Assembly: GCA_947624335.1 (NCBI GenBank)
Contig: CANQJX010000017.1
Location: 1 to 15,432 of the forward strand
DNA from: an uncultured Marvinbryantia sp.
GTDB taxonomy: Bacteria; Bacillota; Clostridia; Lachnospirales; Lachnospiraceae
Reading direction: 5' to 3'
Length of the DNA stretch: 15,432 nucleotides
Part shown: positions 1 through 7,214 of the stretch, in pieces
Position numbering within the stretch: position 1 is the stretch's first letter
Layout of the letters: the number at the start of each line of letters is the position of its first letter
The notes under the pieces: generated by a model
Told to the model about the DNA's origin: nothing
Seen by the model: the letters and a program-made list of their open reading frames with translations, nothing else
Database searches by the model: none
Made by a program: the position numbers and the translations under genes

Positions 1-1
1 T

Positions 2-1027
2 GCCATACTGGAAGACGTTCTTCCCCCGATTTTTGCAAAATACGGGGTATACCACACCGCTTCCGCCGCTCCGTTTACGCGCATTTCTTATGCGGACGCT
101 ATGGAACGCTACGGCACGGACAAGCCGGACCTGCGCATCGACCTGCTTGTACAGGACGCCACAGACTGCATGGCGGGCTGCGGGTTCGGACCGTTTGAAG
201 GCCAGATTGTAAAGGCTGTTGTAGTATCCGGTTTTGAGGGTACGCGAAAAGCGATCGATCAACTGTGCGCGGATACGGAAGTGCAAAGCGGCAACAAAGC
301 TTTCTGGTTCCGTCTCGATCCAAACGGGGAATTTGTGGGTGGAATCTCAAAGTTCCTCCAGGCGCAGAAAGCGCAGGTAATAGAAGCGCTGGGATTAAAA
401 GCGGGCGACTTTGTCGGTCTTTGCGCGGGCAAAAAAGCGGCGGCGCAAAAAACCGCCGGCGTGCTGCGGAAACTGCTGGGCAATCTCTGTCCTTCGCACA
501 TGAAACGCGATTGCTATGAATTTTGCTGGATCGTAGATTTCCCGATGTATGAAATCGGGGAAGAATCCGGCGAGCTGGAGTTCTGCCATAATCCGTTTTC
601 CATGCCGCAGGGCGGCATGAAAGCCCTCGAAGAACAGGAGCCGCTTTCTATCCTCGCCTACCAGTACGATCTGGTCTGCAACGGCGTGGAGCTTTCCTCC
701 GGCGCGGTGCGCAACCACGATCCGGAAATTATGGTAAAAGCGTTTCGTCTGGTTGGGCTGGGCGAAGAAGATGTGAAGGCAAAATTCCCCGCCATGTATA
801 ACGCGTTCTGCTACGGAGCGCCGCCCCATGCCGGCATTGCTCCGGGCGTAGACCGCATGGTTATGCTGATCGCCGGGGAGGACAGCATCCGCGAGATCAT
901 TCCTTTCCCGATGAACAAAAACGCGCAGGATGTAATGATGGGCGCGCCCGCCGAAGTGGAACCGAAACAGCTTGAGGACGTGCATATCCGGATTGAGCTG
1001 CCGAAAAAGGCGGAAGAATCGTCTTAA
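2..1027 (+). CDS. aspS: Aspartate-tRNA ligase, C-terminal part (5' end outside window)
   Basis: Class II aminoacyl-tRNA synthetase that activates aspartate with ATP and charges tRNA-Asp in the cytoplasm. The frame is open from base 2, so the gene enters from outside the window; 341 codons plus stop are visible, so roughly the first 250 residues (anticodon-binding OB fold and motif 1) are missing. Visible landmarks in order: a segment FTRISYADAMERYGTDKPDLR typical of bacterial AspRS; the GAD insertion domain (about bases 150-500); the active-site stretch with NPFSMPQGG and NGVELSSGAVRNHDPE; and class II motif 3 around GAPPHAGIAPGVDRM (about 817-862), with the ATP-binding arginine. It ends normally at a TAA followed by a strong terminator. 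Whether it is tRNA-Asp specific or also charges tRNA-Asn cannot be judged from this part. Confidence 0.97.
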   Translation, partial: AILEDVLPPIFAKYGVYHTASAAPFTRISYADAMERYGTDKPDLRIDLLVQDATDCMAGCGFGPFEGQIVKAVVVSGFEGTRKAIDQLCADTEVQSGNKAFWFRLDPNGEFVGGISKFLQAQKAQVIEALGLKAGDFVGLCAGKKAAAQKTAGVLRKLLGNLCPSHMKRDCYEFCWIVDFPMYEIGEESGELEFCHNPFSMPQGGMKALEEQEPLSILAYQYDLVCNGVELSSGAVRNHDPEIMVKAFRLVGLGEEDVKAKFPAMYNAFCYGAPPHAGIAPGVDRMVMLIAGEDSIREIIPFPMNKNAQDVMMGAPAEVEPKQLEDVHIRIELPKKAEESS

Positions 1028-1051
1028 GACCACATAAGAAGCGAACATGTG

Positions 1052-1082
1052 AAACGGGCAGCCGGCGGCTGCCCGTTTTTTT
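1052..1082 (+). terminator. Intrinsic terminator of aspS
   Basis: A perfect 10-bp stem (ACGGGCAGCC paired with GGCTGCCCGT, three-base GGC loop) starts 27 bases after the aspS stop and runs straight into seven T residues. Flanking A and T bases can extend the stem. In the other direction only a short T run follows, so it may also weakly stop the convergent DUF1934 transcript, whose stop codon is 18 bases away. Confidence 0.93.
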
Positions 1083-1099
1083 CGGCGCCGATGCCGCTT

Positions 1100-1543
1100 T
1101 TAACTCAGCATCAGCGCTTCTTCTTTGGAGCGGACCTGCATATTGATTGTGCAGTCCGCCAAATGCTCATAATTAATGTCCAGCGCATAATGAACCGTCA
1201 CGTCGATCCGTTTTCCGGTGTCTTTTACGTCAATGTTCGTCGCCGCAATGCCTACGCGCAGATTTCCAAAAGGCGTCTCATAATAGGTGACATTCTTCTT
1301 ATCCTTTTCAAAAACCATATGCACGTTTGTAAGCCCGCTCTTTGTCACTTCCATCCTGTGTTCATCCAGCCGGATCAGATTGCAGATCGTACCGTCCATT
1401 CCCTCTACCACTTCTTCATAGCGGATATAGTGCCTGCCGTCCCGGTAAAGATAACTCCCGCCTGTAACGACCTCCACTTCATCCTGTTCATCCTGCGCAA
1501 GCAGCTGCAGGCCGCGTATGCTTACCAATACTTCTTCTGTCAT
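1100..1543 (-). CDS. DUF1934 family protein (YwiB-like beta-barrel)
   Basis: A 147-residue soluble protein with no signal peptide or membrane segment. It matches the DUF1934 (YwiB) family in length and pattern: an N-terminal strand (MTEEVLVSIRGLQ), an acidic linker, a GSYLYRDGRHYIRYEE segment, then TICNLIRL, a PFGNLRVGI motif and a final strand with HYALDINYE. The family is predicted to form a small lipocalin-like barrel; its biochemical role is not established. The start has a good ribosome binding site (AGAGGAAAGGG). It begins 21 bases after the murI stop on the same strand, so the two are almost certainly co-transcribed. Family assignment is by recognition of the sequence pattern; no function is inferred beyond linkage to murI. 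Confidence 0.85.
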   Translation of the reverse strand: MTEEVLVSIRGLQLLAQDEQDEVEVVTGGSYLYRDGRHYIRYEEVVEGMDGTICNLIRLDEHRMEVTKSGLTNVHMVFEKDKKNVTYYETPFGNLRVGIAATNIDVKDTGKRIDVTVHYALDINYEHLADCTINMQVRSKEEALMLS

Positions 1544-1564
1544 TGCCCTTTCCTCTTTGTAATG

Positions 1565-2389
1565 CTAATACTCCTCTATGTTGATCTTCTGCGCTTTTTC
1601 AATATCAATCGGCAGGATCGAGTTGGCAAAATCCCGGAAGCTTTCCGCCGCGTCGCTTACAAAGAAACGATGGCCCGTCTCTCCTTCCTTTGCCGGCCGT
1701 GCGCTGCGCAGTTCTTCTTCCTCCAGCAGTTTTTTCAGGCCGCGCGCCGTTTCGTATGCGGGATTTACCAGCGTTACGTCCGCGCCCATGATTTCCCCGA
1801 TCACAGCGCGCAGCAGCGGGTAATGCGTACAGCCGAGAATCAGCGTGTCGATCCGCCGGTCCTTCAGGGCGGACAGATAACGCCGCGCCATTTCCATCGT
1901 AACCGGGTCTTTAAGCATGCTTTCTTCCACCAGCGGTACAAACAGGGGACAAGCCACTCCGATGACCTGCGCGTCCGGTTTGATTTTGCGGATAAATTCC
2001 GTATATAAGCCGCTGGCGATTGTACCCTTGGTTCCGATCACGCCGATGCGGTTATTCTTCGTCGTCTCACAGGCGGTCTTTGCGCCCGGTTTTACCACGC
2101 CGATGATCGGCACATCCAGTTCGTGCCGGATCTCTTCCAGCGCAAACGCGCTTGCCGTATTGCACGCCACCACAATCGCCTTAACCTCCTGCGTCTGCAA
2201 AAAACGGACGATCTGTCTGGAATACCGCAAAATGGTCTCTTTCGACTTGTTCCCATACGGCACGCGCGCCGTATCTCCAAAATATACAATCCGTTCTCCG
2301 GGTATGTTTCGCATTACCTCGCGGGCAACCGTCAGGCCGCCCACGCCGGAATCAAAAATCCCGATCGGTCTTTCTTTTTTTTCTGTCAT
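1565..2389 (-). CDS. murI: Glutamate racemase
   Basis: Interconverts L- and D-glutamate, supplying D-Glu for the peptidoglycan stem peptide; a cofactor-independent cytoplasmic enzyme. The 274-residue protein has the full family pattern: GIFDSGVGGLTV (residues 10-21) with the Asp13/Ser14 pair, YFGDTARVPYG (36-46), the first catalytic cysteine Cys76 in VACNTAS, and the second, Cys187, in LGCTHYPLL. NPAYETA (209-215) is the usual substrate-side segment. I chose the ATG at 2389 because AAGGGGAG lies 8 bases upstream and the protein then begins directly before the conserved domain; an in-frame TTG at 2416 would add nine residues but has no support. It is preceded by its own promoter and followed at 21 bases by the DUF1934 gene. 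Confidence 0.97.
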   Translation of the reverse strand: MTEKKERPIGIFDSGVGGLTVAREVMRNIPGERIVYFGDTARVPYGNKSKETILRYSRQIVRFLQTQEVKAIVVACNTASAFALEEIRHELDVPIIGVVKPGAKTACETTKNNRIGVIGTKGTIASGLYTEFIRKIKPDAQVIGVACPLFVPLVEESMLKDPVTMEMARRYLSALKDRRIDTLILGCTHYPLLRAVIGEIMGADVTLVNPAYETARGLKKLLEEEELRSARPAKEGETGHRFFVSDAAESFRDFANSILPIDIEKAQKINIEEY

Positions 2390-2452
2390 TACCCCTGCTC
2401 CCCTTACCGGCGGCAAAGCGTTATCCGGTTCCGCCGTTTTTCTTTCCTGTAT

Positions 2453-2481
2453 ATTATATTCTTATGTCTGCCAAAAGACAA
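2453..2481 (-). promoter_or_regulatory. Sigma-A promoter for murI-DUF1934
   Basis: Reading the minus strand, TTGTCT (2481-2476) and a perfect TATAAT (2458-2453) are separated by exactly 17 bases. The predicted start of transcription is near 2446, giving a leader of about 57 bases before murI. The -35 box lies 9 bases past the yigZ stop codon. A short inverted repeat (TGTCT/AGACA) overlaps the -35 box and the start of the spacer; whether anything binds there is unknown. Confidence 0.85.
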
Positions 2482-2489
2482 GGAAAACC

Positions 2490-3134
2490 TCACAGCAGCA
2501 CCGCTTCCTTACCGGCGAAGGCGAATTTTATATTTTTTTGCTCTTCCCATACCGCTTTCCCGTTGGTCGCTTCCCTGACGGCCTCCAAAAGCCCCGCTAC
2601 TTCCTGTTCTTCCACAAGCACCGTGGTCTTTACCGCGCCGCCGTACTGCGCGTCCGCAATGGGAATCCCGCGCTGTCCCAGAAGATACTGCAGTTTCCCG
2701 ATCCCATTGTAGTCTGTCTCAATCGTCAGCCTGCTTCCCGTCTGTTTTTCCAGAACCGTACACTTTGCAAGCCCTTCCTGCACCGCTTTGGAGTAGGCGC
2801 GCACCAGTCCGCCCGTTCCAAGCAGGGTGCCGCCAAAATAGCGTGTTACCACAACAACCGCATCGCAGAGTTCCTCTCCCAGAAGCACGTCCAGCATGGG
2901 CCTTCCCGCCGTCCCCTGCGGCTCTCCGTCGTCGCTGCAGCGCTGGATCTCCCGATGTTCCCCGATCACAAACGCGGAGCAATTATGCGTGGCGTTCCAG
3001 TACTTTTTCTTCCGTTCGCCGATAAAGGCCAGCGCCTCCTCCTCTGAATGCACCGCCTGCACGGCCGCGATAAAACGGGACTTTTTCTCCACGATCTCTC
3101 CTTCTCCGCCTCGATAAATCACCTTCTGCGCCAT
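2490..3134 (-). CDS. yigZ: YigZ/IMPACT family protein (UPF0029)
   Basis: A 214-residue cytoplasmic protein of the YigZ/IMPACT family, close in length to E. coli YigZ (about 204). The N-terminal IMPACT domain shows KKSRFIA (18-24), NATHNCSAF (47-55), DDGEPQGTAGRPML (68-81) and the signature YFGGTLLGTGGLVRAY (99-114); a ferredoxin-like DUF1949 domain fills the C-terminus (about 134-210). The molecular role of bacterial members is unsettled; eukaryotic IMPACT regulates the eIF2-alpha kinase GCN2. I chose the ATG at 3134 because the upstream extension would run back through the terminator and into the end of the acyltransferase gene, while the shorter form matches family starts and has GGAAG just upstream. 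It has its own promoter. No clear terminator follows, so some transcripts may continue into murI. Confidence 0.94.
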   Translation of the reverse strand: MAQKVIYRGGEGEIVEKKSRFIAAVQAVHSEEEALAFIGERKKKYWNATHNCSAFVIGEHREIQRCSDDGEPQGTAGRPMLDVLLGEELCDAVVVVTRYFGGTLLGTGGLVRAYSKAVQEGLAKCTVLEKQTGSRLTIETDYNGIGKLQYLLGQRGIPIADAQYGGAVKTTVLVEEQEVAGLLEAVREATNGKAVWEEQKNIKFAFAGKEAVLL

Positions 3135-3165
3135 AACTCTTCCGTTTCTCCCACACTTTTTTTCT

Positions 3166-3194
3166 ATGATACCCGCAAAAAAAGCGGCTGTCAA
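3166..3194 (-). promoter_or_regulatory. Sigma-A promoter for yigZ, overlapping a terminator
   Basis: On the minus strand a perfect TTGACA (3194-3189) is followed after exactly 17 bases by TATCAT (3171-3166), one base off consensus. Transcription should start near 3159, about 25 bases before the yigZ start codon. The -35 box overlaps the descending arm of the acyltransferase terminator and the terminator's seven-T run lies inside the spacer. Confidence 0.85.
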
Positions 3195-3216
3195 ATAGAA
3201 CCTATCCGGCAGCCGC
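3177..3216 (-). terminator. Intrinsic terminator of the acyltransferase gene
   Basis: On the minus strand GCGGCTG (3216-3210) pairs with CAGCCGC (3190-3184), followed by seven T. The intervening bases can continue the stem with one mismatch, a C-G and two G-U pairs, then ATAG/CTAT closing a GTT loop. The gene's TAG stop codon lies inside the ATAG part of this stem, so the terminator begins within the last codons of the gene. Confidence 0.88.
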
Positions 3217-4236
3217 CCCGTCCTTCTCCTTGTTGCCACGGCTTTTACATAGCCGCTGAATCATTTTTAAAGGATAGGCAAACGGTTTCAGGGAACATAT
3301 GAGCAAGATGAGAGCGCTGGCGCAAATGCAAAGTATCTGCCACAGCTTTCCCGCGCCGACCGCAGCCCGCAGCCGGTCCATAAAGTGAATGTTCCGCAGA
3401 AAATATATAAATAATAAATCGTGGAAAAAGTAAATCTGCAGCGTGCGTTCCCCGATCCAGGAAACGGGCAGCCTGCCCTGCGGGGTCAGCGCCGTCAGGC
3501 AAAAAATGAGAAACGTAATCGCCGCATAATATCCCAGACGGTAGATTCCTCCGTAAAGCGGGAAGAAAAGCTTATGATAGGCGCGCCGACCGGAAAAAAG
3601 CGGCCAGACCGCTTCCATCGCGCCGGTTCTGGCAAAGCACAGCCAGGCGAAGAACAGCACGCTGATCAAAGCGACAGCGCGGCAGAGCGGTTTTTTCGCC
3701 TGTCTTGCCCATTCCTGCGGATCCATCCGCCAGCCCAGATAAAAGAACGGATAAAAAACAATCGTCCTGGAAAGATGGAAAAAGTCATTGATCCGCTTAT
3801 CATATCCGGCAAAGCATCCCAGCATGAGCAGAACCAAAAACAAAAACCCGCCGTTTACCTCCCGCAGCAGGAACGTCGCGCCGTACCAGAGAGCCATGCT
3901 GAATAAGTACCACGATACATTGGATCTGCCAAAGATTTTAACGATCCCCTTTTTGGACCAGCACATGCCGATCAGTTGGGCCAAAAGATCGCACAGCAGA
4001 CTCAGAATGATAAAATACAGGATCCGTTCTCTGAGCGTTTTGGAATCCGACGTCGCGTGTTTTGAAAACAGGCCGCTGACAAACGCAAACGCCGGCATAT
4101 GAAACGCGTAAATAAAAATGCTCAGGCTGTGTAAAAAATGGGTATCCATTCTGTCCTTCTGGATAAAATGCCCGGTAACAACCAGAAAAATCAACAGACA
4201 CTTTAAATTATCGTAAACATAGATGCGGTTTTTCAA
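3202..4236 (-). CDS. Membrane acyltransferase, acyltransferase-3 family
   Basis: A 344-residue polytopic membrane protein of the acyltransferase-3 family, most like the fucose-4-O-acetylase (NolL-type) branch. Such proteins move acyl groups, usually acetyl, onto sugars of surface polymers. The N-terminus MKNRIYVYDNLK is followed by a first membrane segment LIFLVVTGHF containing the conserved histidine; about eight to ten hydrophobic segments follow, and near the end comes SWIGERTLQIYFFH with a second conserved His. The tail is basic and cytoplasmic-looking. The open frame extends 54 codons further upstream, but a sigma-A promoter lies inside that extension; I therefore chose the TTG at 4236, with AGGGA seven bases upstream (a second TTG at 4239 is the alternative). 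It is transcribed alone and diverges from the PBP gene, suggesting, by inference only, a cell-envelope target. The acceptor cannot be told. Confidence 0.85.
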   Translation of the reverse strand: MKNRIYVYDNLKCLLIFLVVTGHFIQKDRMDTHFLHSLSIFIYAFHMPAFAFVSGLFSKHATSDSKTLRERILYFIILSLLCDLLAQLIGMCWSKKGIVKIFGRSNVSWYLFSMALWYGATFLLREVNGGFLFLVLLMLGCFAGYDKRINDFFHLSRTIVFYPFFYLGWRMDPQEWARQAKKPLCRAVALISVLFFAWLCFARTGAMEAVWPLFSGRRAYHKLFFPLYGGIYRLGYYAAITFLIFCLTALTPQGRLPVSWIGERTLQIYFFHDLLFIYFLRNIHFMDRLRAAVGAGKLWQILCICASALILLICSLKPFAYPLKMIQRLCKSRGNKEKDGAAAG

Positions 4237-4273
4237 CAATATTTCCCTGCCATTCGTGATAAATACTGTTATT

Positions 4274-4302
4274 ATTCTATAAAATCGGTCATATAAAGTC
4301 AA
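4274..4302 (-). promoter_or_regulatory. Sigma-A promoter for the acyltransferase gene
   Basis: On the minus strand TTGACT (4302-4297) and TAGAAT (4279-4274) are separated by exactly 17 bases, one mismatch each from consensus. Predicted transcription start is near 4267, about 30 bases before the TTG start codon, leaving room for the AGGGA ribosome binding site. Its presence rules out the longer open frame as the translated product. Confidence 0.85.
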
Positions 4303-4317
4303 TTCTTTTTTCCCGCC

Positions 4318-4346
4318 TTTGCATCTTTGCCGATATTTGGTATAAT
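4318..4346 (+). promoter_or_regulatory. Sigma-A promoter for the PBP gene (extended -10)
   Basis: TTTGCA (4318-4323) and a perfect TATAAT (4341-4346) are 17 bases apart, and TGG directly before the -10 forms an extended -10 (TGn) element. Transcription should start near 4353, giving a leader of roughly 78 bases before the ATG at 4431. It is divergent from the acyltransferase promoter; the two -35 boxes are 15 bases apart. Confidence 0.83.
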
Positions 4347-4430
4347 AACTCCAAAGGTATGAACTTACGAAAACTGGACACAATTTGTTAAGATACAAAA
4401 CTTCTGGCAGAGCTTTGGGGAAAGGGATCT

Positions 4431-7214
4431 ATGAAATACGGACGACGTGATATCCAAAAGAAGCAGCAGAATATGACCGCCGGGAAAATAGAACAAAAAG
4501 CCGGCCTGACGCTTGTGCGCATACTTCTGATTCTGATATTTTCCGTAATCATCGCAGGCGTCTGCGGCGGCTACGGAATTGTGCGCGGGCTGATTGCAAG
4601 CGCGCCCGATATCAGCGACCTGAGTACCGCTCCCGCGGAAGCGGCAACTTATGTATACAACGCCGAGGGAAAGCCGGTTCAAAAGCTGACCGCGCCGACT
4701 TCCAACCGCACGCCGGTCACGCTGGACAAAGTGCCCACAGACCTTCAAAACGCGATTGTCGCCATTGAAGACGAGCGTTTTTACGAACACAACGGCATCG
4801 ATGTGCGCGGGATTATCCGCGCGTTTGTAAAAGGAATCGCGGGCGGCAGTTTTTCGGAAGGCGCCAGCACCATTACCCAGCAGCTTCTGAAAAACAGCGT
4901 TTTCCCCGACTGGGTCAACGAGTCCTCTCTGGCGGAGAGCTTTAAGCGCAAGTTCCAGGAGCAGTACCTTGCTTTGCGTCTGGAAAAAAATCTGGAAAAA
5001 AATTACGGGAGCAAAGGCGCCGCCAAAGAAAAAATTCTGGAAGATTACCTTAATACGATCAATCTGGGAGCGGGCACTTACGGGGTGCAGGCGGCGGCGC
5101 AGCGCTATTTTAATAAGGACGTATCGGAACTGACGCTCTCCGAATCCGCGGCGATCGCCGGCATTACCCAGAATCCCAGCGGCTATAATCCGATCCTCTA
5201 TCCGGAGGAAAACGCGGCGCGCCGGCAGGCAGTGCTTTCCAACATGCTTGAACAGCACTATATTTCACAGGCGGAATATGACGCCGCGCTTGCAGACGAC
5301 GTATACTCCCGCATTCAGGAGACGGATCTGCAGACCGGCGCGGCCTCCGTCTACTCTTATTATACCGACGCCATGATCGACCAGATTCTGGAAGATCTGG
5401 TTCAAAACGCGGGCTACACCAGCACGCAGGCCAGCAAAGCGCTCTATTCGGGCGGTCTGCGCATTTACCAGGACGAGACGATCCAGCAGATCTGCGACGA
5501 AGAATTTGCAAATCCCGATAACTTCCCCGCCGACACGCTGATCGGCCTGGATTATGCGCTCAGTCTGCAGAAGGCCGACGGAACGACCGTCCATTACGGC
5601 AGTTCCGACGTGCAGGATTATTTCGAAGCGCAGGATCCCTCGTTTCATATGATGTTTTACGATGAAGAAACGGCGCGCTCCTATGCCGGACAGTTTGCCG
5701 ACGCAATGACCGCCAAAGGCGATACCGTGCTGGGCGAACGCATCTCCCTTGTTCCGCAGCCGCAGGCGTCGCTTGTCCTGATCGAGCAGTCAACCGGCTA
5801 TGTAAAAGCCATCGTAGGCGGCAGGGGCAAAAAGGAAGCAAGCCTTACCTTAAACCGCGCGACCTCCACCAGAAGGCAGCCCGGTTCCACCTTTAAACCG
5901 ATCGCCGTCTACGCTCCGGCAATCGACCACAGCGGCAAAACGCTGGCAACCGTTTATGACAACGCGCCCTATGCGTACAATTCCGGTACGGAACTGCGCA
6001 ACTGGGACAGCGATTATGGCTACAGCGGCCTTGAGACCATTCATTTTGCCCTGGTAAAATCCATCAATATCGTGGCGGTCAAATGCCTGACGGAAATCTC
6101 GCCCCAGATCGGTCTGGATTATCTGGAGCGTTTTGGCATTTCCACCCTGTATAACAACGATCTGGACGCCGACGGCAATCGAATAACCGACGCTTATCAG
6201 CCGCTGGCGCTGGGCGGCATCACGGACGGAGTCGTGAATCTGGAACTGACCGCGGCTTACGCCGCGCTGGCAAACGGCGGCAAATATATCGAGCCTAAGT
6301 TTTACACCCGCGTAGAGGACAGCCAGGGCAATGTGATATTGGACAATACGCAGCCGGCGCAGACAGAAGTAGTAAAAGATACCACCGCTTATCTTCTGAC
6401 CAAAGCGATGGAGGACGTGATCAAGAACCCTGAGGGCACCGCCAGCGGTACCATCGATCTGGGCGCGATGCCGGCTGCCGGGAAAACCGGTACGACCGAC
6501 GAATCAAAAGACATCTGGTTTGAGGGATATACCCCCTATTACACCTGCGGTATCTGGGGCGGATACGACGACAACACCGCCCTGCCCGACTACGACCCCA
6601 GTTTCAGCCGCTACGCACGGGTGCTGTGGAACTCGGTTATGAACCGGGTTCACGCAGATCTGCCCGCGGTCCCGTTTGCGCAGCCCTCCAATATTGTCTC
6701 CGCCGTAGTCTGCAAAAAATCGGGAAAACTTGCGGTGGAAGGGCTATGCACCGGCGACCCGCGCGGCAGCCAGGCATACACGGAATACTTTACGGCAAAT
6801 ACCGTGCCTACGACAACCTGCGACGCGCACGTTGCCGTAGCGATCTGCACCGTTACCGGCCTGCGCGCGTCTGCGACCTGTCAGGCGGTCACCCGCGTTT
6901 GTGTGCGCCGTCCGGAAGGCAGTACCGGAACAACCGACGACTCCCTCTACGCCATGCCCGCGCAGGTGTGTCCGGGACACGCGAACGCGGTACAGATCCA
7001 GACAGAATCCGACGGCAGCACAAAGCCGGGCGAAACGCAGGCGAACCCCGCAGCGCCGGGCGCGCTTCCGGACAGCGGCGGCACGCAGGCAAATCCCGAC
7101 GCAAATCCCGGCGCGAATCCTTCCACTCCCGAACAGACACAGCCAAATCAAACGGGGACAAATCAAAATCCCACCCCCGGCAGCGCCGACGATGGGATCG
7201 TGATTATATACTGA
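4431..7214 (+). CDS. Class A penicillin-binding protein (glycosyltransferase + transpeptidase)
   Basis: Bifunctional PBP1A-type enzyme that polymerises lipid II into glycan strands and cross-links stem peptides outside the membrane. The 927-residue protein has a short basic cytoplasmic start, one membrane anchor (about 27-51), a GT51 domain (about 85-265) with EDERFYEHNG (113-122, catalytic Glu113), STITQQLLKN (146-155) and a KFQEQYLALRLEKN block (174-187), and a transpeptidase domain (about 440-740) with the SxxK nucleophile Ser486-Thr-Phe-Lys489, Ser544-Ile-Asn546 and Lys685-Thr-Gly687. All catalytic motifs are present. After the transpeptidase domain come a cysteine-rich region (seven Cys, 761-847) and a low-complexity Asn/Pro/Gln/Thr tail (about 860-920). 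The ATG has GGGGAAAGGGA just upstream. It is a single gene, convergent with glcK. Orthology to pbp1A/ponA is likely but paralogues are common, so I give no symbol. Confidence 0.97.
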   Translation: MKYGRRDIQKKQQNMTAGKIEQKAGLTLVRILLILIFSVIIAGVCGGYGIVRGLIASAPDISDLSTAPAEAATYVYNAEGKPVQKLTAPTSNRTPVTLDKVPTDLQNAIVAIEDERFYEHNGIDVRGIIRAFVKGIAGGSFSEGASTITQQLLKNSVFPDWVNESSLAESFKRKFQEQYLALRLEKNLEKNYGSKGAAKEKILEDYLNTINLGAGTYGVQAAAQRYFNKDVSELTLSESAAIAGITQNPSGYNPILYPEENAARRQAVLSNMLEQHYISQAEYDAALADDVYSRIQETDLQTGAASVYSYYTDAMIDQILEDLVQNAGYTSTQASKALYSGGLRIYQDETIQQICDEEFANPDNFPADTLIGLDYALSLQKADGTTVHYGSSDVQDYFEAQDPSFHMMFYDEETARSYAGQFADAMTAKGDTVLGERISLVPQPQASLVLIEQSTGYVKAIVGGRGKKEASLTLNRATSTRRQPGSTFKPIAVYAPAIDHSGKTLATVYDNAPYAYNSGTELRNWDSDYGYSGLETIHFALVKSINIVAVKCLTEISPQIGLDYLERFGISTLYNNDLDADGNRITDAYQPLALGGITDGVVNLELTAAYAALANGGKYIEPKFYTRVEDSQGNVILDNTQPAQTEVVKDTTAYLLTKAMEDVIKNPEGTASGTIDLGAMPAAGKTGTTDESKDIWFEGYTPYYTCGIWGGYDDNTALPDYDPSFSRYARVLWNSVMNRVHADLPAVPFAQPSNIVSAVVCKKSGKLAVEGLCTGDPRGSQAYTEYFTANTVPTTTCDAHVAVAICTVTGLRASATCQAVTRVCVRRPEGSTGTTDDSLYAMPAQVCPGHANAVQIQTESDGSTKPGETQANPAAPGALPDSGGTQANPDANPGANPSTPEQTQPNQTGTNQNPTPGSADDGIVIIY
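7158..7198 (-). terminator. Likely terminator of glcK, inside the end of the PBP gene
   Basis: On the minus strand ATCCCATC (7198-7191) pairs with GGTGGGAT (7175-7168, one G-U pair), an inner CGGC/GCCG stem closes a GCT loop, and TTTTGATTTG follows. It begins 23 bases past the glcK stop. In the plus direction no T run follows the hairpin, so it should serve glcK only. It is encoded by the last codons of the convergent PBP gene. Confidence 0.7.

Noticed and set aside
395..1048. Long open frame of 217 codons on the minus strand opposite aspS.
   Set aside because: It is a shadow of the aspS coding frame: GC-rich codon structure leaves the opposite frame open, and the product has no recognisable domain.
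1049..2008. Open frame of 319 codons on the plus strand opposite the DUF1934 and murI genes.
   Set aside because: It covers two well-supported genes on the other strand and their gap, starts inside the aspS terminator and has no family pattern.
1917..3047. Open frame of 376 codons on the plus strand opposite murI and yigZ.
   Set aside because: Both opposite genes have full family motifs, and this frame spans their intergenic promoter; it is a shadow.
4349..4420. Possible stem CTCCAAAG (4349-4356) with CTTTGGGG (4413-4420) covering the PBP ribosome binding site.
   Set aside because: The predicted transcription start is near 4353, so half of the left arm would not be in the RNA.
4365..5258. 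Minus-strand open frame of 297 codons opposite the PBP start.
   Set aside because: It is antisense to the glycosyltransferase domain, with no ribosome binding site or protein family pattern.
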